Shown: positions 18,381 to 29,486 of the stretch, piece by piece
Layout: every line of letters starts with the position of its first letter
Numbering within the stretch: position 1 is the stretch's first letter
Source of the DNA: a virus
Length of the DNA: 59,226 nt
IMG/VR virus record: IMGVR_UViG_3300047457_001195
Location: 1-59,226 of that record
Reading direction: 5' to 3' (one strand)
The notes under the pieces: model-generated
What the model saw: the letters and a program-made list of their open reading frames with translations, nothing else
Told to the model about the DNA's origin: nothing
The model's database searches: none
Translations under genes and position numbers: made by a program

Positions 18381-21300
18381 TTATCCTATATCAACATAAG
18401 TTTGACCTGGTTGCAGAGTTATTCCATATAAAGAATAGTTTTCTGCAACATAACCTGCGCCCGGGCTGTCTGGTTGAAGGGCAACTGTTCCTGTGGTTAT
18501 TGCAACATCGCTTAACAAAGAAGCAGAAGCGCCTGTTCTAAAACTAGTAGGTTGCGAAGCACTTGTTCTTATTCCAAACCAGAATCCTCTTGGCACAGCC
18601 TGTGTATTATTTACAAAACTAGAAAATACTTTAACCTGATTAGCTAATTGAGTAACTGTGCTTTTAAATCCGAACCCATTAACAATATCTGCTCGTTGAG
18701 GAACAAAGCTAGTGGCTGTGCTCCATGTCCAGAAGCTTGGATATGTAAAAGTTGTAGAAGGGTTAGAAGTTGTATTGGTTACAGTGGCAGCATAACTCGC
18801 ACCGGTTACAGCTACAGGTCTTGTAAATGTTGTGCTATTTGTCACTGTTCTGGTATCACTGGTATTATTTTTATGCACAGGGGTTGTAAACACAAATGTT
18901 CCTGATCCTATAGGATTTGAAACTGAACCACCGCTAGCTGTTACTGCATTTAAGTAGTTAGCAGAATTAGTTATTCCAGTAATAGATACAGTATAAGCTA
19001 CGTCAGTATAGCGTCCTAAGAATGTCTGACCTGTTAAGCTACCTAACGAAACCCCCATAGTAGGTGTAGCCCAATTTATATTGAATGTAGCACTAGATGT
19101 ATTATATGGTTGTTCGATGCTATTATTTGTATAGTTAAATGCAACTCGACTACTAGCCGAACCTCCTGAAATTGTAGTTGAATAAGGACGAATCCATCCA
19201 TTAGTAAATGATCTAGTCCAATCTACACCACCGGCTGGTGTGGCACTGTAACTTCCAGCTGTAAATGTTCCTAATGCTGCTACAAATCCTGTTATACTGC
19301 TTATAGATAGAACACTACTAATATAAGATTCTGTAAAGTCTGTAGGATTATCAACACTTACACTAAATCCAGTTGCAGCAACATCCCAGTTTAAAGAACT
19401 GCTCGGTAATGGCGAAGCAGTAAATGCTGGAGTAAATGTAGCGATAGTTAACCTTAACAAATTATTCGAAAACTCAGCAGTTCTTACAGGTTGAACACCG
19501 ACACCATCATTATATCCTGTTAAAATTCTATAATTACCCGAAGTTGTCCAAACTAAAGAACTATCACCTTGCGGTCCAGTTACCCCTTGCGGTCCTTGTG
19601 GTCCTTCTGGTCCAGTTGGCCCAGTTACGCCTTGTGGCCCTTGCGGACCAGTTACTCCTTGTGGCCCTTGCGGACCAGTTACGCCTTGAGGGCCTTCTGG
19701 TCCAGTTACTCCTTGTGGCCCTTGTGCTCCTTGCGGTCCTACAGGACCGACAATAGTTCCTACATCAGTCCATGTTCCTGATCCATAAACCCAAAGATGT
19801 CCATCATTTGATGTAATATAACCGTCACCGTTATTACCTATATAAGGATAAGGCAACCCTGCTTGTGTAGATGTTGATCCAATAATAGTAACACTGGTTC
19901 CATCATCACCTTTAGGTCCGCTAGGTCCAGTTGGTCCTGTTACACCTTGTGGGCCTTGTGGACCAGTTACACCTTGTGGTCCTTGTGGTCCTGTTACGCC
20001 TTGTGGTCCTTGTGGTCCAGTTACACCCTGTGGTCCTTCTGGTCCAGTTACACCCTGTGGTCCTTGTGGACCAGTTACGCCCTGTGGTCCTTGTGGTCCG
20101 GTAACTCCTTGTGGTCCTTCTGGTCCAGTAACTCCTTGTGGTCCTTCTGGTCCAGTTGGTCCAGTTACACCCTGCGGTCCTTGTGGTCCAGTTACACCTT
20201 GTGGTCCCTGCGGTCCAGTTACACCTTGTGGTCCTTCTGGTCCAGTTGGTCCAGTTACACCCTGCGGTCCCTGTGGTCCGGTAACACCTTGTGGCCCCTG
20301 CGGTCCGGTTACACCTTGTGGTCCTTCTGGTCCGGTTGGTCCAGTTACGCCCTGCGGTCCTTGTGGACCAGTTACACCTTGTGGTCCTTGTGGTCCTGTT
20401 ACGCCCTGCGGTCCTTGTGGTCCGGTTACACCTTGTGGTCCTTCTGGTCCGGTTACACCTTGTGGTCCTTGTGGTCCGGTAACTCCTTGTGGTCCTTGTG
20501 GACCAGTTACGCCCTGCGGTCCTTCTGGCCCAGTTACACCTTGCGGTCCCTGTGGTCCGGTAACACCTTGTGGCCCTTGCGGACCGGTTACTCCTTGTGG
20601 ACCTTCTGGTCCTGTAACTCCTTGCGGTCCTTGCGGTCCTGTAACTCCTTGCGGTCCTTGCGGTCCTGTAACTCCTTGTGGTCCTTGTGGACCTTCTGGT
20701 CCAGTTACACCCTGAGGTCCTTGCGGTCCAGTTACACCCTGAGGTCCTTGTGCTCCTTGAGGTCCTTGAGCACCAGCAGGACCGACAATCTGTCCTACAC
20801 TTGTCCATGTATTGCTGGCATAAACCCAAAGATCGCCATCGGATTCTACTATATAACCGTCACCGGGTTGACCTAAGTAAGGAAAAGGAAGTAACGAGTC
20901 TGTGCTTGTAGATCCTACAATTTTTACACTAGTTCCATCATCTCCTTTAGGTCCACTAGGGCCTGTTGGTCCTGTAACGCCCTGCGGTCCAGTTACGCCC
21001 TGCGGTCCTTCTGGTCCAGTTGGTCCAGTTACACCTTGAGGTCCTTGTGGTCCGGTTACACCTTGCGGACCTTCTGGTCCTGTTGGTCCCGTGACACCTT
21101 GTGGACCTTGTGGACCAGTTACACCTTGTGGACCTTGTGGACCAGTTACACCTTGTGGACCTTCCGGTCCAGTGACGCCTTGCGGTCCTTGTGGACCAGT
21201 TACTCCTTGTGGACCTTGTGGACCAGTTACTCCTTGTGGACCTTCCGGTCCAGTGACGCCCTGCGGTCCTTGTGGTCCAGTTACGCCTTGAGGTCCCTGT

Positions 21301-24300
21301 GGGCCAGTTACACCTTGTGGTCCTTCTGGTCCGGTTGGTCCAGTTACACCTTGTGGACCTTGCGGTCCTGTAACTCCTTGTGGGCCTTGAGGACCGGTAA
21401 CGCCTTGTGGGCCTTGAATTCCTTCTGGTCCAGTAACTCCTTGTGGTCCTTCTGGTCCAGTTGGTCCAGTTACGCCCTGTGGTCCTTGTGGACCAGTTAC
21501 TCCTTGTGGTCCTTCTGGTCCAGTTGGACCGGTAACGCCTTGTGGACCCTGTGGTCCTGTTACGCCTTGTGGTCCTGTTACGCCTTGTGGTCCTTCTGGT
21601 CCAGTTACACCTTGTGGGCCTTGCGGGCCGGTTACACCTTGTGGTCCTTCTGGTCCGGTTACACCTTGTGGTCCTTCTGGTCCGGTTACACCTTGCGGTC
21701 CTTGTGGTCCGGTTACACCTTGTGGACCTTCTGGTCCAGTTGGTCCTGTTACGCCTTGTGGGCCTTGTGGACCAGTTACGCCTTGAGGACCTTCTGGTCC
21801 AGTTGGTCCAGTTACGCCCTGTGGTCCTTGTGGACCAGTTACTCCTTGTGGACCTTCTGGTCCAGTTGGTCCAGTTACGCCCTGTGGTCCTTGTGGACCA
21901 GTTACTCCTTGTGGACCTTCTGGACCGGTTACACCTTGAGGTCCTTGCGGTCCAGTTACTCCTTGTGGTCCTTGCGGTCCTGTAACTCCTTGTGGACCTT
22001 CTGGACCAGTAACTCCTTGCGGTCCTTGTGGACCAGTAACTCCTTGTGGTCCTTGCGGTCCAGTTACACCTTGTGGTCCTTCTGGCCCTGTTACACCTTG
22101 TGGTCCTTGTGGCCCAGTTACACCTTGTGGTCCTTGCGGTCCTGTTACTCCTTGTGGACCTTCTGGTCCGGTAACTCCTTGAGGTCCTTGTGGTCCGGTA
22201 ACTCCTTGAGGTCCTTGTGGTCCAGTTACACCTTGTGGTCCTTCTGGTCCAGTTACACCTTGTGGTCCTTGTGGTCCTTGTGGACCAGTTACACCTTGTG
22301 GTCCTTGTGGCCCTGTTACGCCTTGAGGGCCTTCTGGTCCTGTTGGTCCTGTTACACCTTGTGGTCCGGTAACTCCTTGTGGTCCTTGAGCTCCTTGTGG
22401 TCCTTGAGCTCCTTCTGGTCCGACAATAGTTCCTACATCCGTCCATGTTCCTGATCCATAGACCCAAAGATGTCCATTATCAGAGGTAATATACCCGTCC
22501 CCGTTATTACCTACATAAGGATAGGGTATTCCTGCCTGGGTAGAGGTAGTTCCAATAATAGTAACACTGGTTCCGTCATCACCTTTAGGTCCGCTAGGTC
22601 CAGTCGGACCTGTAACACCTTGTGGTCCTTCTGGTCCAGTTACACCTTGTGGTCCTTGTGGCCCAGTTACGCCCTGCGGGCCTTGTGGTCCTGTTACACC
22701 TTGCGGTCCTTCTGGTCCCGTCGGACCTGTAACACCTTGAGGTCCTTGTGGCCCAGTTACACCTTGTGGTCCTTGTGGTCCGGTTACACCTTGTGGTCCT
22801 TCAGGCCCAGTTACACCTTGTGGTCCCTGCGGTCCTGTAACTCCTTGTGGTCCTTGTGGTCCGGTTACACCTTGTGGTCCTTCAGGCCCAGTTACACCTT
22901 GTGGTCCCTGCGGTCCTGTAACTCCTTGTGGTCCTTGTGGCCCTGTTACACCCTGCGGTCCTTCTGGTCCAGTTACACCTTGCGGTCCTTGTGGCCCAGT
23001 AACTCCTTGTGGTCCTTGTGGCCCTGTTACACCTTGTGGTCCTTCTGGTCCTGTTACACCTTGGGGTCCTTGTGGACCAGTAACTCCTTGTGGTCCCTGT
23101 GGACCTGTAACACCTTGTGGTCCTTCTGGTCCAGTTACGCCTTGTGGCCCTTGTGGTCCAGTTACGCCTTGCGGTCCCTGTGGTCCTGTTACACCTTGCG
23201 GTCCTTCTGGTCCAGTTACGCCTTGTGGCCCTTGTGGTCCAGTTACACCTTGCGGTCCCTGTGGACCCGTTACGCCTTGTGGTCCTTCTGGTCCTGTTGG
23301 TCCAGTGACACCTTGTGGTCCCTGTGGTCCGGTTACACCTTGTGGTCCTTGTGGCCCTGTTACGCCTTGAGGGCCTTCTGGTCCAGTTGGTCCAGTGACG
23401 CCTTGTGGTCCAGTTACACCTTGCGGTCCTTGTGGTCCGGTTACACCTTGTGGTCCTTGTGGTCCAGTTACACCTTGAGGTCCTTGCGGACCGGTTACGC
23501 CCTGCGGACCTTCTGGTCCTGTTGGTCCAGTAACACCTTGTGGTCCTTGTGGTCCAGTTACACCCTGCGGTCCTTCTGGTCCTGTCGGACCTGTTACGCC
23601 TTGGGGTCCTGTTACACCTTGGGGTCCTATAGGACCGACAATTGTTCCTACATCAGTCCATGTCCCTGATCCGTAAACCCAAAGATGTCCATCGTTGGAT
23701 GTAATATAACCGTCTCCGGCAATTCCTCCGTAGGGATAAGGTAATCCTGCCTGTGTAGACGTAGATCCAATAATAGTAACACTGGTTCCGTCATCCCCTT
23801 TAGGTCCGCTAGGTCCAGTCGGGCCAGTTACACCTTGTGGGCCTTGTGGACCAGTTACACCTTGTGGGCCTTCTGGTCCTGTTACGCCCTGTGGTCCTTG
23901 TGGTCCAGTTACGCCCTGCGGTCCTTGGGGCCCAGTAACTCCTTGTGGTCCAGTTACGCCCTGTGGACCTTCTGGTCCGGTTACACCTTGTGGGCCTTCT
24001 GGTCCGGTTACACCTTGAGGTCCTTGCGGTCCAGTTACTCCTTGTGGTCCGGTAACACCTTGTGGTCCTATTACATTTCCAGCATTAAAACTTCCACCGT
24101 CGTCGGTATAAACAATTAAATCACCATTAAGATCTACATCAACATTTGTTATGCTTACGCCGGATGGACCTGTAGGTCCAGTAACACCTTGCGGTCCTTG
24201 TGGTCCAGTTACACCTTGCGGTCCTTCTGGTCCTGTTGGTCCAGTTACACCCTGCGGTCCTTGTGGTCCAGTTACACCTTGCGGTCCCTGTGGTCCAGTT

Positions 24301-25835
24301 ACACCTTGCGGTCCTTCTGGTCCTGTTGGTCCAGTGACGCCTTCTGGTCCAGTTACACCTTGTGGTCCTTGTGGTCCGGTTACACCTTGCGGTCCTTCTG
24401 GTCCTGTTGGTCCAGTTACACCTTGTGGTCCTTGTGGTCCGGTTACACCTTGTGGTCCAGTAACACCTTGCGGTCCTTCTGGTCCTGTTGGTCCAGTGAC
24501 GCCTTGTGGTCCTTGTGGTCCAGTAACACCTTGTGGTCCTTCTGGTCCTGTTGGTCCGGTTACACCTTGCGGACCTTGTGGACCAGTTACGCCCTGCGGG
24601 CCTTGTGGTCCTGTTACACCTTGTGGTCCTGTTACACCTTGTGGTCCTTGAGCTCCTTCTGGGCCTACTACTGTTCCTACATCAGTCCAAGTTCCCGATC
24701 CATATATCCATAAATGACCGTCATTTGATGTAATATAACCGTCACCGTCTATTCCCCCGTAAGGAAATGGTAATCCAGCTTGAGTTGATGTAGTGCCTTT
24801 TAAGGTTATACTAGTCCCGTCTTCTCCTTTAGGTCCGCTAGGACCGGTAGGTCCAGTTACACCTTGTGGTCCCTGCGGTCCTGTAACTCCTTGTGGCCCT
24901 TGTGGACCAGTTACACCTTGTGGTCCTTCTGGTCCAGTTACACCTTGTGGTCCCTGCGGTCCTGTAACTCCTTGTGGACCTTCTGGTCCGGTTACACCTT
25001 GCGGTCCTTGTGGTCCAGTTACACCTTGTGGTCCCTGCGGTCCTGTAACTCCTTGTGGACCTTCTGGTCCGGTTACACCTTGTGGTCCTTCTGGTCCGGT
25101 TGGGCCGGTTACACCTTGCGGACCTTGTGGACCGGTAACTCCTTGCGGACCTTGTGGACCGGTAACTCCTTGCGGACCTTGTGGTCCGGTTGGGCCGGTT
25201 ACACCTTGTGGTCCTTGTGGACCAGTGACTCCTTGTGGTCCCTGTGGACCAGTAACTCCTTGTGGTCCCTGTGGACCAGTGACTCCTTGTGGTCCGGTTG
25301 GTCCACCGCTAGGACCAGTTGGCCCAGCAGGACCTGTAGGACCGACACTGCCTGTTACAAGGCTACCATTTACATATATTCCTCCGCCAATAACACTTAC
25401 TGTATTTCCGCCTAGAACAAAGGTGCTAGAGCTCAAATATAGACTATAGAAAGGACTTGTAGGACTACCTATATTAAAAGTTCCCGGAATGCCAGGAACA
25501 ATATTTGTTAAAACATTAGTTAGGTCAGTAGCCGACGAGCCCCCGCTGCCGCCTTTTAAAACAACTTTAGCTTGCCCGTTCCCAACATCGACAACATCAA
25601 AACTAGCTTCATCAAATGTAAGAGAAGTAACATTTGTTACTGTGCTTGTAACAGTATTGCTTGAAGAAATTAGAGCTATTTTTAGGCTGCTAATTAGCTT
25701 ACCACCAGGAGTTACATCGTCTCCCAGTCTTAGCTCACCTAATACCTCGTCATACCATATGGTTCCCTTAGGACCTACCCAAGATGAGGCCTCTACGGTT
25801 ATAACTCTGCCTGCTTCTATCTTACGTATAGGCAT
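18381..25835 (-). CDS. Giant collagen-like fibre protein (2484 aa)
   Basis: Residues 1-45 ([17 protein letters not shown]) form a docking domain, followed by a neck shared with the 329-residue fibre. From about residue 165 to 2090 the chain is Gly-X-Y repeats, dominated by G-P-Q-G-V-T and G-P-Q-G-P-Q, the pattern of phage and bacterial collagen triple helices. Five near-identical inserts of about 55 residues (opening [14 protein letters not shown], later [19 protein letters not shown]) and one unrelated shorter insert interrupt it. About 390 C-terminal residues form a Ser/Thr/Asn-rich tip. It should be a long trimeric rod with periodic knobs on the virion. AGGAG precedes the ATG. DNA-level near-identity of repeats predicts length variation; assembly collapse is possible here. 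Confidence 0.88.
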   Translation of the reverse strand: MPIRKIEAGRVITVEASSWVGPKGTIWYDEVLGELRLGDDVTPGGKLISSLKIALISSSNTVTSTVTNVTSLTFDEASFDVVDVGNGQAKVVLKGGSGGSSATDLTNVLTNIVPGIPGTFNIGSPTSPFYSLYLSSSTFVLGGNTVSVIGGGIYVNGSLVTGSVGPTGPAGPTGPSGGPTGPQGVTGPQGPQGVTGPQGPQGVTGPQGPQGVTGPTGPQGPQGVTGPQGPQGVTGPQGPQGVTGPTGPEGPQGVTGPEGPQGVTGPQGPQGVTGPQGPQGVTGPEGPQGVTGPQGPQGVTGPEGPQGVTGPQGPQGVTGPQGPQGVTGPTGPSGPKGEDGTSITLKGTTSTQAGLPFPYGGIDGDGYITSNDGHLWIYGSGTWTDVGTVVGPEGAQGPQGVTGPQGVTGPQGPQGVTGPQGPQGVTGPTGPEGPQGVTGPQGPQGVTGPTGPEGPQGVTGPQGVTGPQGPQGVTGPTGPEGPQGVTGPQGPQGVTGPEGVTGPTGPEGPQGVTGPQGPQGVTGPQGPQGVTGPTGPEGPQGVTGPQGPQGVTGPTGPSGVSITNVDVDLNGDLIVYTDDGGSFNAGNVIGPQGVTGPQGVTGPQGPQGVTGPEGPQGVTGPEGPQGVTGPQGVTGPQGPQGVTGPQGPQGVTGPEGPQGVTGPQGPQGVTGPTGPSGPKGDDGTSVTIIGSTSTQAGLPYPYGGIAGDGYITSNDGHLWVYGSGTWTDVGTIVGPIGPQGVTGPQGVTGPTGPEGPQGVTGPQGPQGVTGPTGPEGPQGVTGPQGPQGVTGPQGPQGVTGPQGPQGVTGPQGVTGPTGPEGPQGVTGPQGPQGVTGPQGPQGVTGPTGPEGPQGVTGPQGPQGVTGPQGPQGVTGPEGPQGVTGPQGPQGVTGPQGPQGVTGPEGPQGVTGPQGPQGVTGPQGPQGVTGPEGPQGVTGPQGPQGVTGPQGPQGVTGPEGPQGVTGPQGPQGVTGPQGPQGVTGPEGPQGVTGPQGPQGVTGPQGPQGVTGPEGPQGVTGPQGPQGVTGPQGPQGVTGPTGPEGPQGVTGPQGPQGVTGPQGPQGVTGPEGPQGVTGPTGPSGPKGDDGTSVTIIGTTSTQAGIPYPYVGNNGDGYITSDNGHLWVYGSGTWTDVGTIVGPEGAQGPQGAQGPQGVTGPQGVTGPTGPEGPQGVTGPQGPQGVTGPQGPQGPQGVTGPEGPQGVTGPQGPQGVTGPQGPQGVTGPEGPQGVTGPQGPQGVTGPQGPQGVTGPEGPQGVTGPQGPQGVTGPQGPQGVTGPEGPQGVTGPQGPQGVTGPQGPQGVTGPEGPQGVTGPQGPQGVTGPTGPEGPQGVTGPQGPQGVTGPTGPEGPQGVTGPQGPQGVTGPTGPEGPQGVTGPQGPQGVTGPEGPQGVTGPEGPQGVTGPQGPQGVTGPEGPQGVTGPQGVTGPQGPQGVTGPTGPEGPQGVTGPQGPQGVTGPTGPEGPQGVTGPEGIQGPQGVTGPQGPQGVTGPQGPQGVTGPTGPEGPQGVTGPQGPQGVTGPQGPQGVTGPEGPQGVTGPQGPQGVTGPQGPQGVTGPEGPQGVTGPQGPQGVTGPQGPQGVTGPTGPEGPQGVTGPQGPQGVTGPTGPEGPQGVTGPQGVTGPTGPSGPKGDDGTSVKIVGSTSTDSLLPFPYLGQPGDGYIVESDGDLWVYASNTWTSVGQIVGPAGAQGPQGAQGPQGVTGPQGPQGVTGPEGPQGPQGVTGPQGPQGVTGPQGPQGVTGPEGPQGVTGPQGPQGVTGPQGPQGVTGPEGPQGVTGPQGPQGVTGPQGPQGVTGPEGPQGVTGPQGPQGVTGPQGPQGVTGPQGPQGVTGPTGPEGPQGVTGPQGPQGVTGPQGPQGVTGPTGPEGPQGVTGPQGPQGVTGPQGPQGVTGPTGPEGPQGVTGPEGPQGVTGPQGPQGVTGPQGPQGVTGPEGPQGVTGPQGPQGVTGPQGPQGVTGPQGPQGVTGPTGPSGPKGDDGTSVTIIGSTSTQAGLPYPYIGNNGDGYITSNDGHLWVYGSGTWTDVGTIVGPVGPQGAQGPQGVTGPEGPQGVTGPQGPQGVTGPQGPQGVTGPTGPEGPQGPQGVTGPQGDSSLVWTTSGNYRILTGYNDGVGVQPVRTAEFSNNLLRLTIATFTPAFTASPLPSSSLNWDVAATGFSVSVDNPTDFTESYISSVLSISSITGFVAALGTFTAGSYSATPAGGVDWTRSFTNGWIRPYSTTISGGSASSRVAFNYTNNSIEQPYNTSSATFNINWATPTMGVSLGSLTGQTFLGRYTDVAYTVSITGITNSANYLNAVTASGGSVSNPIGSGTFVFTTPVHKNNTSDTRTVTNSTTFTRPVAVTGASYAATVTNTTSNPSTTFTYPSFWTWSTATSFVPQRADIVNGFGFKSTVTQLANQVKVFSSFVNNTQAVPRGFWFGIRTSASQPTSFRTGASASLLSDVAITTGTVALQPDSPGAGYVAENYSLYGITLQPGQTYVDIG
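19560..25330 (-). repeat. Gly-X-Y coding repeat tract
   Basis: Short direct repeats of about 18-36 bases, coding G-P-Q-G-V-T units, fill this part of the collagen-like gene on the minus strand. Synonymous sites (GGT, GGA, GGC, GGG; ACA, ACT, ACG) vary from unit to unit, which argues for selection on protein sequence and some age, though several multi-unit blocks are nearly identical. Globular inserts lie at about 19740-19925, 20765-20955, 22415-22595, 23620-23810 and 24660-24840, with a smaller unrelated one at about 24060-24170. Confidence 0.9.
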
Positions 25836-25859
25836 TTGGGCTCGCTCCTAGTTGGCCCT

Positions 25860-26114
25860 TTACGGCAGTTGTTTTGTATCTGGATCTACTTCGTCTTGTG
25901 TTAGATCTGCGATAACAGGGCTTAATTTACCCTGATCTGCCTTTTGAAGTTCAATCTGTTGCTGTAATGGGGGAACCATTACAGGATCTTGCTTTAATTG
26001 TGATGGATCTGCCGGCTCGTCCTTGTTATTTTGACCCATTTCTAGTTCTGGATCACCGTCACCATTAATTTTTATGGTTATTGGAACATTGATTACAAAT
26101 TCTCTGGCTCTCAT
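25860..26114 (-). CDS. Small Pro/Gln-rich virion-associated protein, MRAREF N-terminus
   Basis: 84 residues, not recognised. It begins MRAREFVINVPITIKING, then turns acidic and Gln/Pro-rich (DPVMVPPLQQQIELQKADQG) with no membrane segment. The opening is like that of the 100-residue gene at 29184 (MRATEI) and the 81-residue gene at 40238 (MRIQEL), suggesting a shared N-terminal signal. A CATAAATA motif ends 8 bases before the ATG and no SD sequence is seen. It lies between thermonuclease/membrane genes and the collagen fibre. Confidence 0.6.
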   Translation of the reverse strand: MRAREFVINVPITIKINGDGDPELEMGQNNKDEPADPSQLKQDPVMVPPLQQQIELQKADQGKLSPVIADLTQDEVDPDTKQLP

Positions 26115-26121
26115 AATAAGG

Positions 26122-26129
26122 TATTTATG
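26122..26129 (-). promoter_or_regulatory. CATAAATA close to a start codon
   Basis: The minus strand reads CATAAATA, ending 8 bases before the ATG at 26114. It fits the NATAAATA late-promoter pattern reported for T4-like phages of cyanobacteria. One of several such motifs lying within 10 bases of a start codon in this window. Confidence 0.35.
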
Positions 26130-26312
26130 TTAGTGAATCATTCCGAACCATACTATCGCTGCGACAATTAATAAGGGAATCCACCAGGATATAAAGTATC
26201 CAGTTAATAGGCAAATATTCAGCCATGCTAGATGATAAAGGTGGTAAAACCAAGGTATATTAATTACACCAAGAAGTTTTTGCTTCACCGAAATATTCTC
26301 TTGCGTAACCAT
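26130..26312 (-). CDS. Possible small membrane protein
   Basis: Up to 60 residues ending in a long hydrophobic stretch (LICLL-type helix around residues 31-40 and WWIPLLIVAAIVWFGMIH at the end). The only ATG (26312) overlaps the thermonuclease 3' end by 53 bases and has no SD sequence, so translation may begin later at a non-ATG codon or be coupled to the nuclease. The hydrophobic C-terminus and Trp-rich belt look like a real membrane protein rather than a shadow frame. Function unknown; the start is uncertain. Confidence 0.45.
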   Translation of the reverse strand: MVTQENISVKQKLLGVINIPWFYHLYHLAWLNICLLTGYFISWWIPLLIVAAIVWFGMIH

Positions 26313-26694
26313 TTTTTATTAATTCTGCTCTTAGACTTACACCGTTAAGAATTAGATCACCTAAGACCCGCCCACCAAACTTATCCCATCCATATAGAAC
26401 AACCTGATGTTTTTGTGTAGAGGCTACTGCATTTTTTGTAAAGGCTGTAGCTGCCTGTCCACGCTGATCTTCTGAAGGACATTGTGCTCTAAATCCCTTT
26501 TCAGGTGTGTCTACTCCAAATACACGCACCGCTAGCTCCGGCTTTAATGGTGCTGGCAAGAACGGTGCTGCGATTACCACAGTGTCTCCATCATTTACTC
26601 TAACAATTTTAGCATCATAGGTTACACCCTGTGGTGTTTTTTGTGCAAATGCCAATGCTGGTAGCATTGCTAATAATACTAATAACTTTTTCAT
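26260..26694 (-). CDS. Secreted thermonuclease (SNase family)
   Basis: 144 residues from the ATG at 26692-26694. A longer in-frame start at 26748 is rejected because this one starts a clear signal peptide (MKKLLVLLAMLPALAFA, cleavage after residue 17) and has AAAGGATTG upstream. Staphylococcal-nuclease residues are visible: Asp35/Asp37 in VNDGDT, Arg57 in VRVFGVDTPE, Glu65, and Arg109 in DKFGGRVLG. Two cysteines (72 and 143) could form a disulphide after export. It should hydrolyse DNA or RNA in the periplasm or outside the cell. Its place among tail-fibre genes is odd; it could be virion-borne or could degrade competing incoming DNA (inference). Confidence 0.85.
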   Translation of the reverse strand: MKKLLVLLAMLPALAFAQKTPQGVTYDAKIVRVNDGDTVVIAAPFLPAPLKPELAVRVFGVDTPEKGFRAQCPSEDQRGQAATAFTKNAVASTQKHQVVLYGWDKFGGRVLGDLILNGVSLRAELIKNGYAREYFGEAKTSWCN

Positions 26695-26704
26695 TATCAA
26701 TCCT

Positions 26705-28042
26705 TTAATAAATTTCACGCCATTGCATACTAACTCGAGCAGTGCCATCGGCAGATCCTATGTTAGAAACAACAACAACAAAAACTTCACTGCTAGTGCT
26801 CGAATAATTTTGAACAATGTAATTCTTTTTTGCTGTGCTAGGTAAGTTGCTAGGAGGTGCACCAGCTGATTTTTGGCTTCCTTGAGTAGTAGCCGCTAGA
26901 TATCCTCCATCAATTTGTTCACCCCCAGTAAAGGCAGTAGCACTATCATTATATTCAACACCACTGCCATCATTAACACTAACCCAGTTAGTAGATGTAG
27001 TAAGAAAACTAGAATCTGGTAACTTAATCAATTTCCATTCCATATTTTCCTGTGTGCCAAAAATGTTAACATTACCCATTCTAGCAATCATTCTATTAGG
27101 ATAACTTCTAAAAGTATTTTTTAACCTAATAGCCAATATAGGAACTGTGGTTCCATCTAACATGGTTCTAGCTGTAGGGCTGTTTATACTCCAATCTTGC
27201 CCTGCTTCTAAATAACCGCCTTCTGATATAACAGTAGAGCATATTTGATCAAAATACGCTACAGTGGCAGTAGACGTTGTCATTATTTCACATCTTACAG
27301 GTAAATTAGGATTACTCATGTATACCGTAGGTAAATTATTTGAATGGTGAAAGCTATGACAAGGAACATAAGAGCCTTCATGAACAAATCCCACTGTAAC
27401 AGTGCCAACTCCTAACCATTGAAATTCTATAAAAGTTAATTGTGTTTTTGTAATATCTAAATTAAACAAACTTCCACCTGTGCCGTCGCAGGTGTCTATA
27501 TTCCATTCAGATTGTGGTTTACGAGTTTCCTCTGTAATACCATTAACGAAAGTTCTAATTACCCAACTCAATTGACCGTTACCAGATTGCTCAAAAAATA
27601 TTCCATTATTACTATCAAAATAACCAGTTCGTTTGGTTACCCCAGGTGTAGCAGAATAAAAATTAAAACTAGAAAGTATCTGTTGGCTCTTTCCTGGCAT
27701 ATAGTGGTGGTAAAACTTAGTTTGATGAATTACTGTGCAGGTATTAGAGCTAGTTGTTTGCAATCTAGCACAAGCTTTGTTAGGCTGGAAAGTTACACTA
27801 CCACCATTAGGCATATAATCTACAAAATTAGGATCTAATCCATAAAGATGTTTATAATCGCCAAGTGTAAACGGAGAACTCATTCTTAAGCGACCAAAGG
27901 CATCGCTTTGTCCTACCTTCAATGTTGTTCTAAGAACTGGTTGTCCTAAAGCATTATATTCCATAGACTTATGGACATTAAGAAGATTTCCTTCTTGTGG
28001 ATGTTCATAATTTGTAGAATTTTGATAACGATCTACGGCCAT
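26705..28042 (-). CDS. Virion structural protein, 'GQSDAFGRLR' type
   Basis: 445 residues. About residue 44 the sequence reads VGQSDAFGRLRMSSPFTLGD, a phrase I recognise from conserved structural proteins of large tailed phages. The body is beta-rich with aromatic pairs and no catalytic signature; the C-terminus ends in VSMQWREIY. No membrane segment. No strong SD sequence is visible before the ATG at 28042. It ends 10 bases before the thermonuclease start. It is probably a tail or fibre-network protein; the precise location on the particle is unknown. Confidence 0.7.
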   Translation of the reverse strand: MAVDRYQNSTNYEHPQEGNLLNVHKSMEYNALGQPVLRTTLKVGQSDAFGRLRMSSPFTLGDYKHLYGLDPNFVDYMPNGGSVTFQPNKACARLQTTSSNTCTVIHQTKFYHHYMPGKSQQILSSFNFYSATPGVTKRTGYFDSNNGIFFEQSGNGQLSWVIRTFVNGITEETRKPQSEWNIDTCDGTGGSLFNLDITKTQLTFIEFQWLGVGTVTVGFVHEGSYVPCHSFHHSNNLPTVYMSNPNLPVRCEIMTTSTATVAYFDQICSTVISEGGYLEAGQDWSINSPTARTMLDGTTVPILAIRLKNTFRSYPNRMIARMGNVNIFGTQENMEWKLIKLPDSSFLTTSTNWVSVNDGSGVEYNDSATAFTGGEQIDGGYLAATTQGSQKSAGAPPSNLPSTAKKNYIVQNYSSTSSEVFVVVVSNIGSADGTARVSMQWREIY

Positions 28043-28083
28043 AGAATAATTTCTAAATTAAAATTGATAAACATAGTCACAGG

Positions 28084-29184
28084 TTATACCCCATACCTGC
28101 TTCTTGTAGCCCTAAATGTAATGTCTATTTCATCTGCTGTCATTGCTCGACTATAAATCATCTGTTCGCCAAGACTACCTATGTAAGGATAGCTACCTGT
28201 AGGGTTTACTCCACCTGCGGTAAATGCTGAACGACCAAACCAAACTTCTTGATTGTTAGTGACCAATTGCGGATTAGCAAGGGTTTCATTAGCTTGAACT
28301 TTTAAAACATTATCAACATACAGATAAAGCTTTCCTGCTACAGTATCTCTTACAAATACAGCCATATGCCACGAATTATCAGCACAATTAGTTGCAGTCT
28401 GGATCCCTTGCGCTGTAGATGGAGAAGATGCTATGTCTCCATTGACGGTGCCATTGGACAACCAAATACGATAATTCCATGGACCTCCTGCTGTTGTTTC
28501 TTTTGAAACAATCATTCTAGGCACAACTGTATCATTACTACATTTAAACCAACTCATTACTGTAAAATTAGTAGCTGTAATAGACTGATTCATATCAATG
28601 TAATCATTATTACCGTCAAAGGTTAAGGCCTTATTAGTATATCCTACACCATTCGTTAACGTTCCAGTATAAGCATTTATTGACAAATCTGTAATACTAG
28701 TTCCCGAACCTGGATAACTATCTGTTGAAGAAGGATCTAAATACATTTGAAGACCTGATCGGGGAATATCAACCCACGGGCGTCCTACTAATAACCCATT
28801 AGGGTTAGAATTGTTAGTTGATGTATTTCCAAGATACTTTGTGGGTAACTCGTTCAGATCATAGATAGATCTTCGACCATCAAAAGACCTAGTAGCAGCA
28901 GCAATTTCAAGTTTCTGTATTTGCCTAGATTCCTTATCTCCAGATTGAATGGGTGTGCAAACTATGACGTCTCCATCTACAATTCCTAATGAGGAAAAAT
29001 TAGTAGCACTATTACTAATGCTATTGATAGAAGGGTCTTGATATAGACTTGCTTTATAGTAAGAAGAACTTAACCCTTCAGCAGTAGAAATCGTAGTTAT
29101 AAGATTATTAAAAGTAACTGTTGCTAATGTTACTGTTGCGCTGTTCTTGCTTCCTAGTAAACCCCAATAATAAAGGACTGCCAT
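28084..29184 (-). CDS. LamG-domain (concanavalin-like) virion protein
   Basis: 366 residues. Residues 145-355 carry a laminin-G-like fold: GLQMYLDPSSTDSYPGSG, a FDGNNDYIDM element, FTVMSWFKC and later SLGEQMIYSRAMTADEID, the standard order in the LamG_3 family. Such domains bind sugars or glycoproteins. The N-terminal 130 residues are unique. Its ATG overlaps the 100-residue gene by one base (29184). Probable function: glycan binding on the virion surface. The fold call is strong; the ligand is unknown. Confidence 0.82.
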   Translation of the reverse strand: MAVLYYWGLLGSKNSATVTLATVTFNNLITTISTAEGLSSSYYKASLYQDPSINSISNSATNFSSLGIVDGDVIVCTPIQSGDKESRQIQKLEIAAATRSFDGRRSIYDLNELPTKYLGNTSTNNSNPNGLLVGRPWVDIPRSGLQMYLDPSSTDSYPGSGTSITDLSINAYTGTLTNGVGYTNKALTFDGNNDYIDMNQSITATNFTVMSWFKCSNDTVVPRMIVSKETTAGGPWNYRIWLSNGTVNGDIASSPSTAQGIQTATNCADNSWHMAVFVRDTVAGKLYLYVDNVLKVQANETLANPQLVTNNQEVWFGRSAFTAGGVNPTGSYPYIGSLGEQMIYSRAMTADEIDITFRATRSRYGV

Positions 29185-29486
29185 TATTCTGCCCTATGTT
29201 GATGAGCTGGAAATAAACTGACGCTATCAGATCTCATATCAGCTGGATTCTTAGGACCATTCCAGCCTCCGCCTGCATCTACTGTCACACTATTAATACT
29301 AGCTACCTTTTCTGCTGGACTATTATTATACATTTGTTCATGCTCTTGACTGAGTAGGTCAAAGATTTGCCTAAAGCGATTGGTATCGACTCCAGTTTCG
29401 ATGGCATCCAATGAGCTGTGTTTTTCGTTGCAATCTATTTGATCAATAAGATCTAATACACCTCTAATAATTTCAGTAGCTCTCAT
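29184..29486 (-). CDS. Small virion-region protein, MRATEI N-terminus
   Basis: 100 residues, not recognised. The first 60 residues look helical (MRATEIIRGVLDLIDQI), then SQEHEQMYNN and a Gly/Pro/Asn linker; the C-terminus is VSLFPAHQHRAE. It shares the MRA-x-E opening with the gene at 25860. It is joined to both neighbours by one-base overlaps (29184 and 29486), so it is translated in step with the LamG protein and the YadA-like fibre. Possibly an adaptor or chaperone for these fibres (inference). Confidence 0.65.
   Translation of the reverse strand: MRATEIIRGVLDLIDQIDCNEKHSSLDAIETGVDTNRFRQIFDLLSQEHEQMYNNSPAEKVASINSVTVDAGGGWNGPKNPADMRSDSVSLFPAHQHRAE

Noticed and set aside
19560-25330. Array of short direct repeats resembling a CRISPR or satellite
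   Set aside because: Repeat units follow codon periodicity, differ at synonymous sites, lack unique spacers of constant length, and lie inside one uninterrupted minus-strand gene.
19544-25851. Many long plus-strand reading frames (Trp/Ser/Leu-rich or Pro/Cys-rich) opposite the collagen gene
   Set aside because: They are mirror images of the Gly-X-Y repeat: a repeated DNA word without stops in one frame tends to have none in others. Composition is absurdly low in complexity, and no SD sequence or independent domain is present.
26695-26748. Thermonuclease start at 26748
   Set aside because: It would bury the signal peptide behind 18 extra residues and overlap the structural gene; the ATG at 26694 has its own SD.
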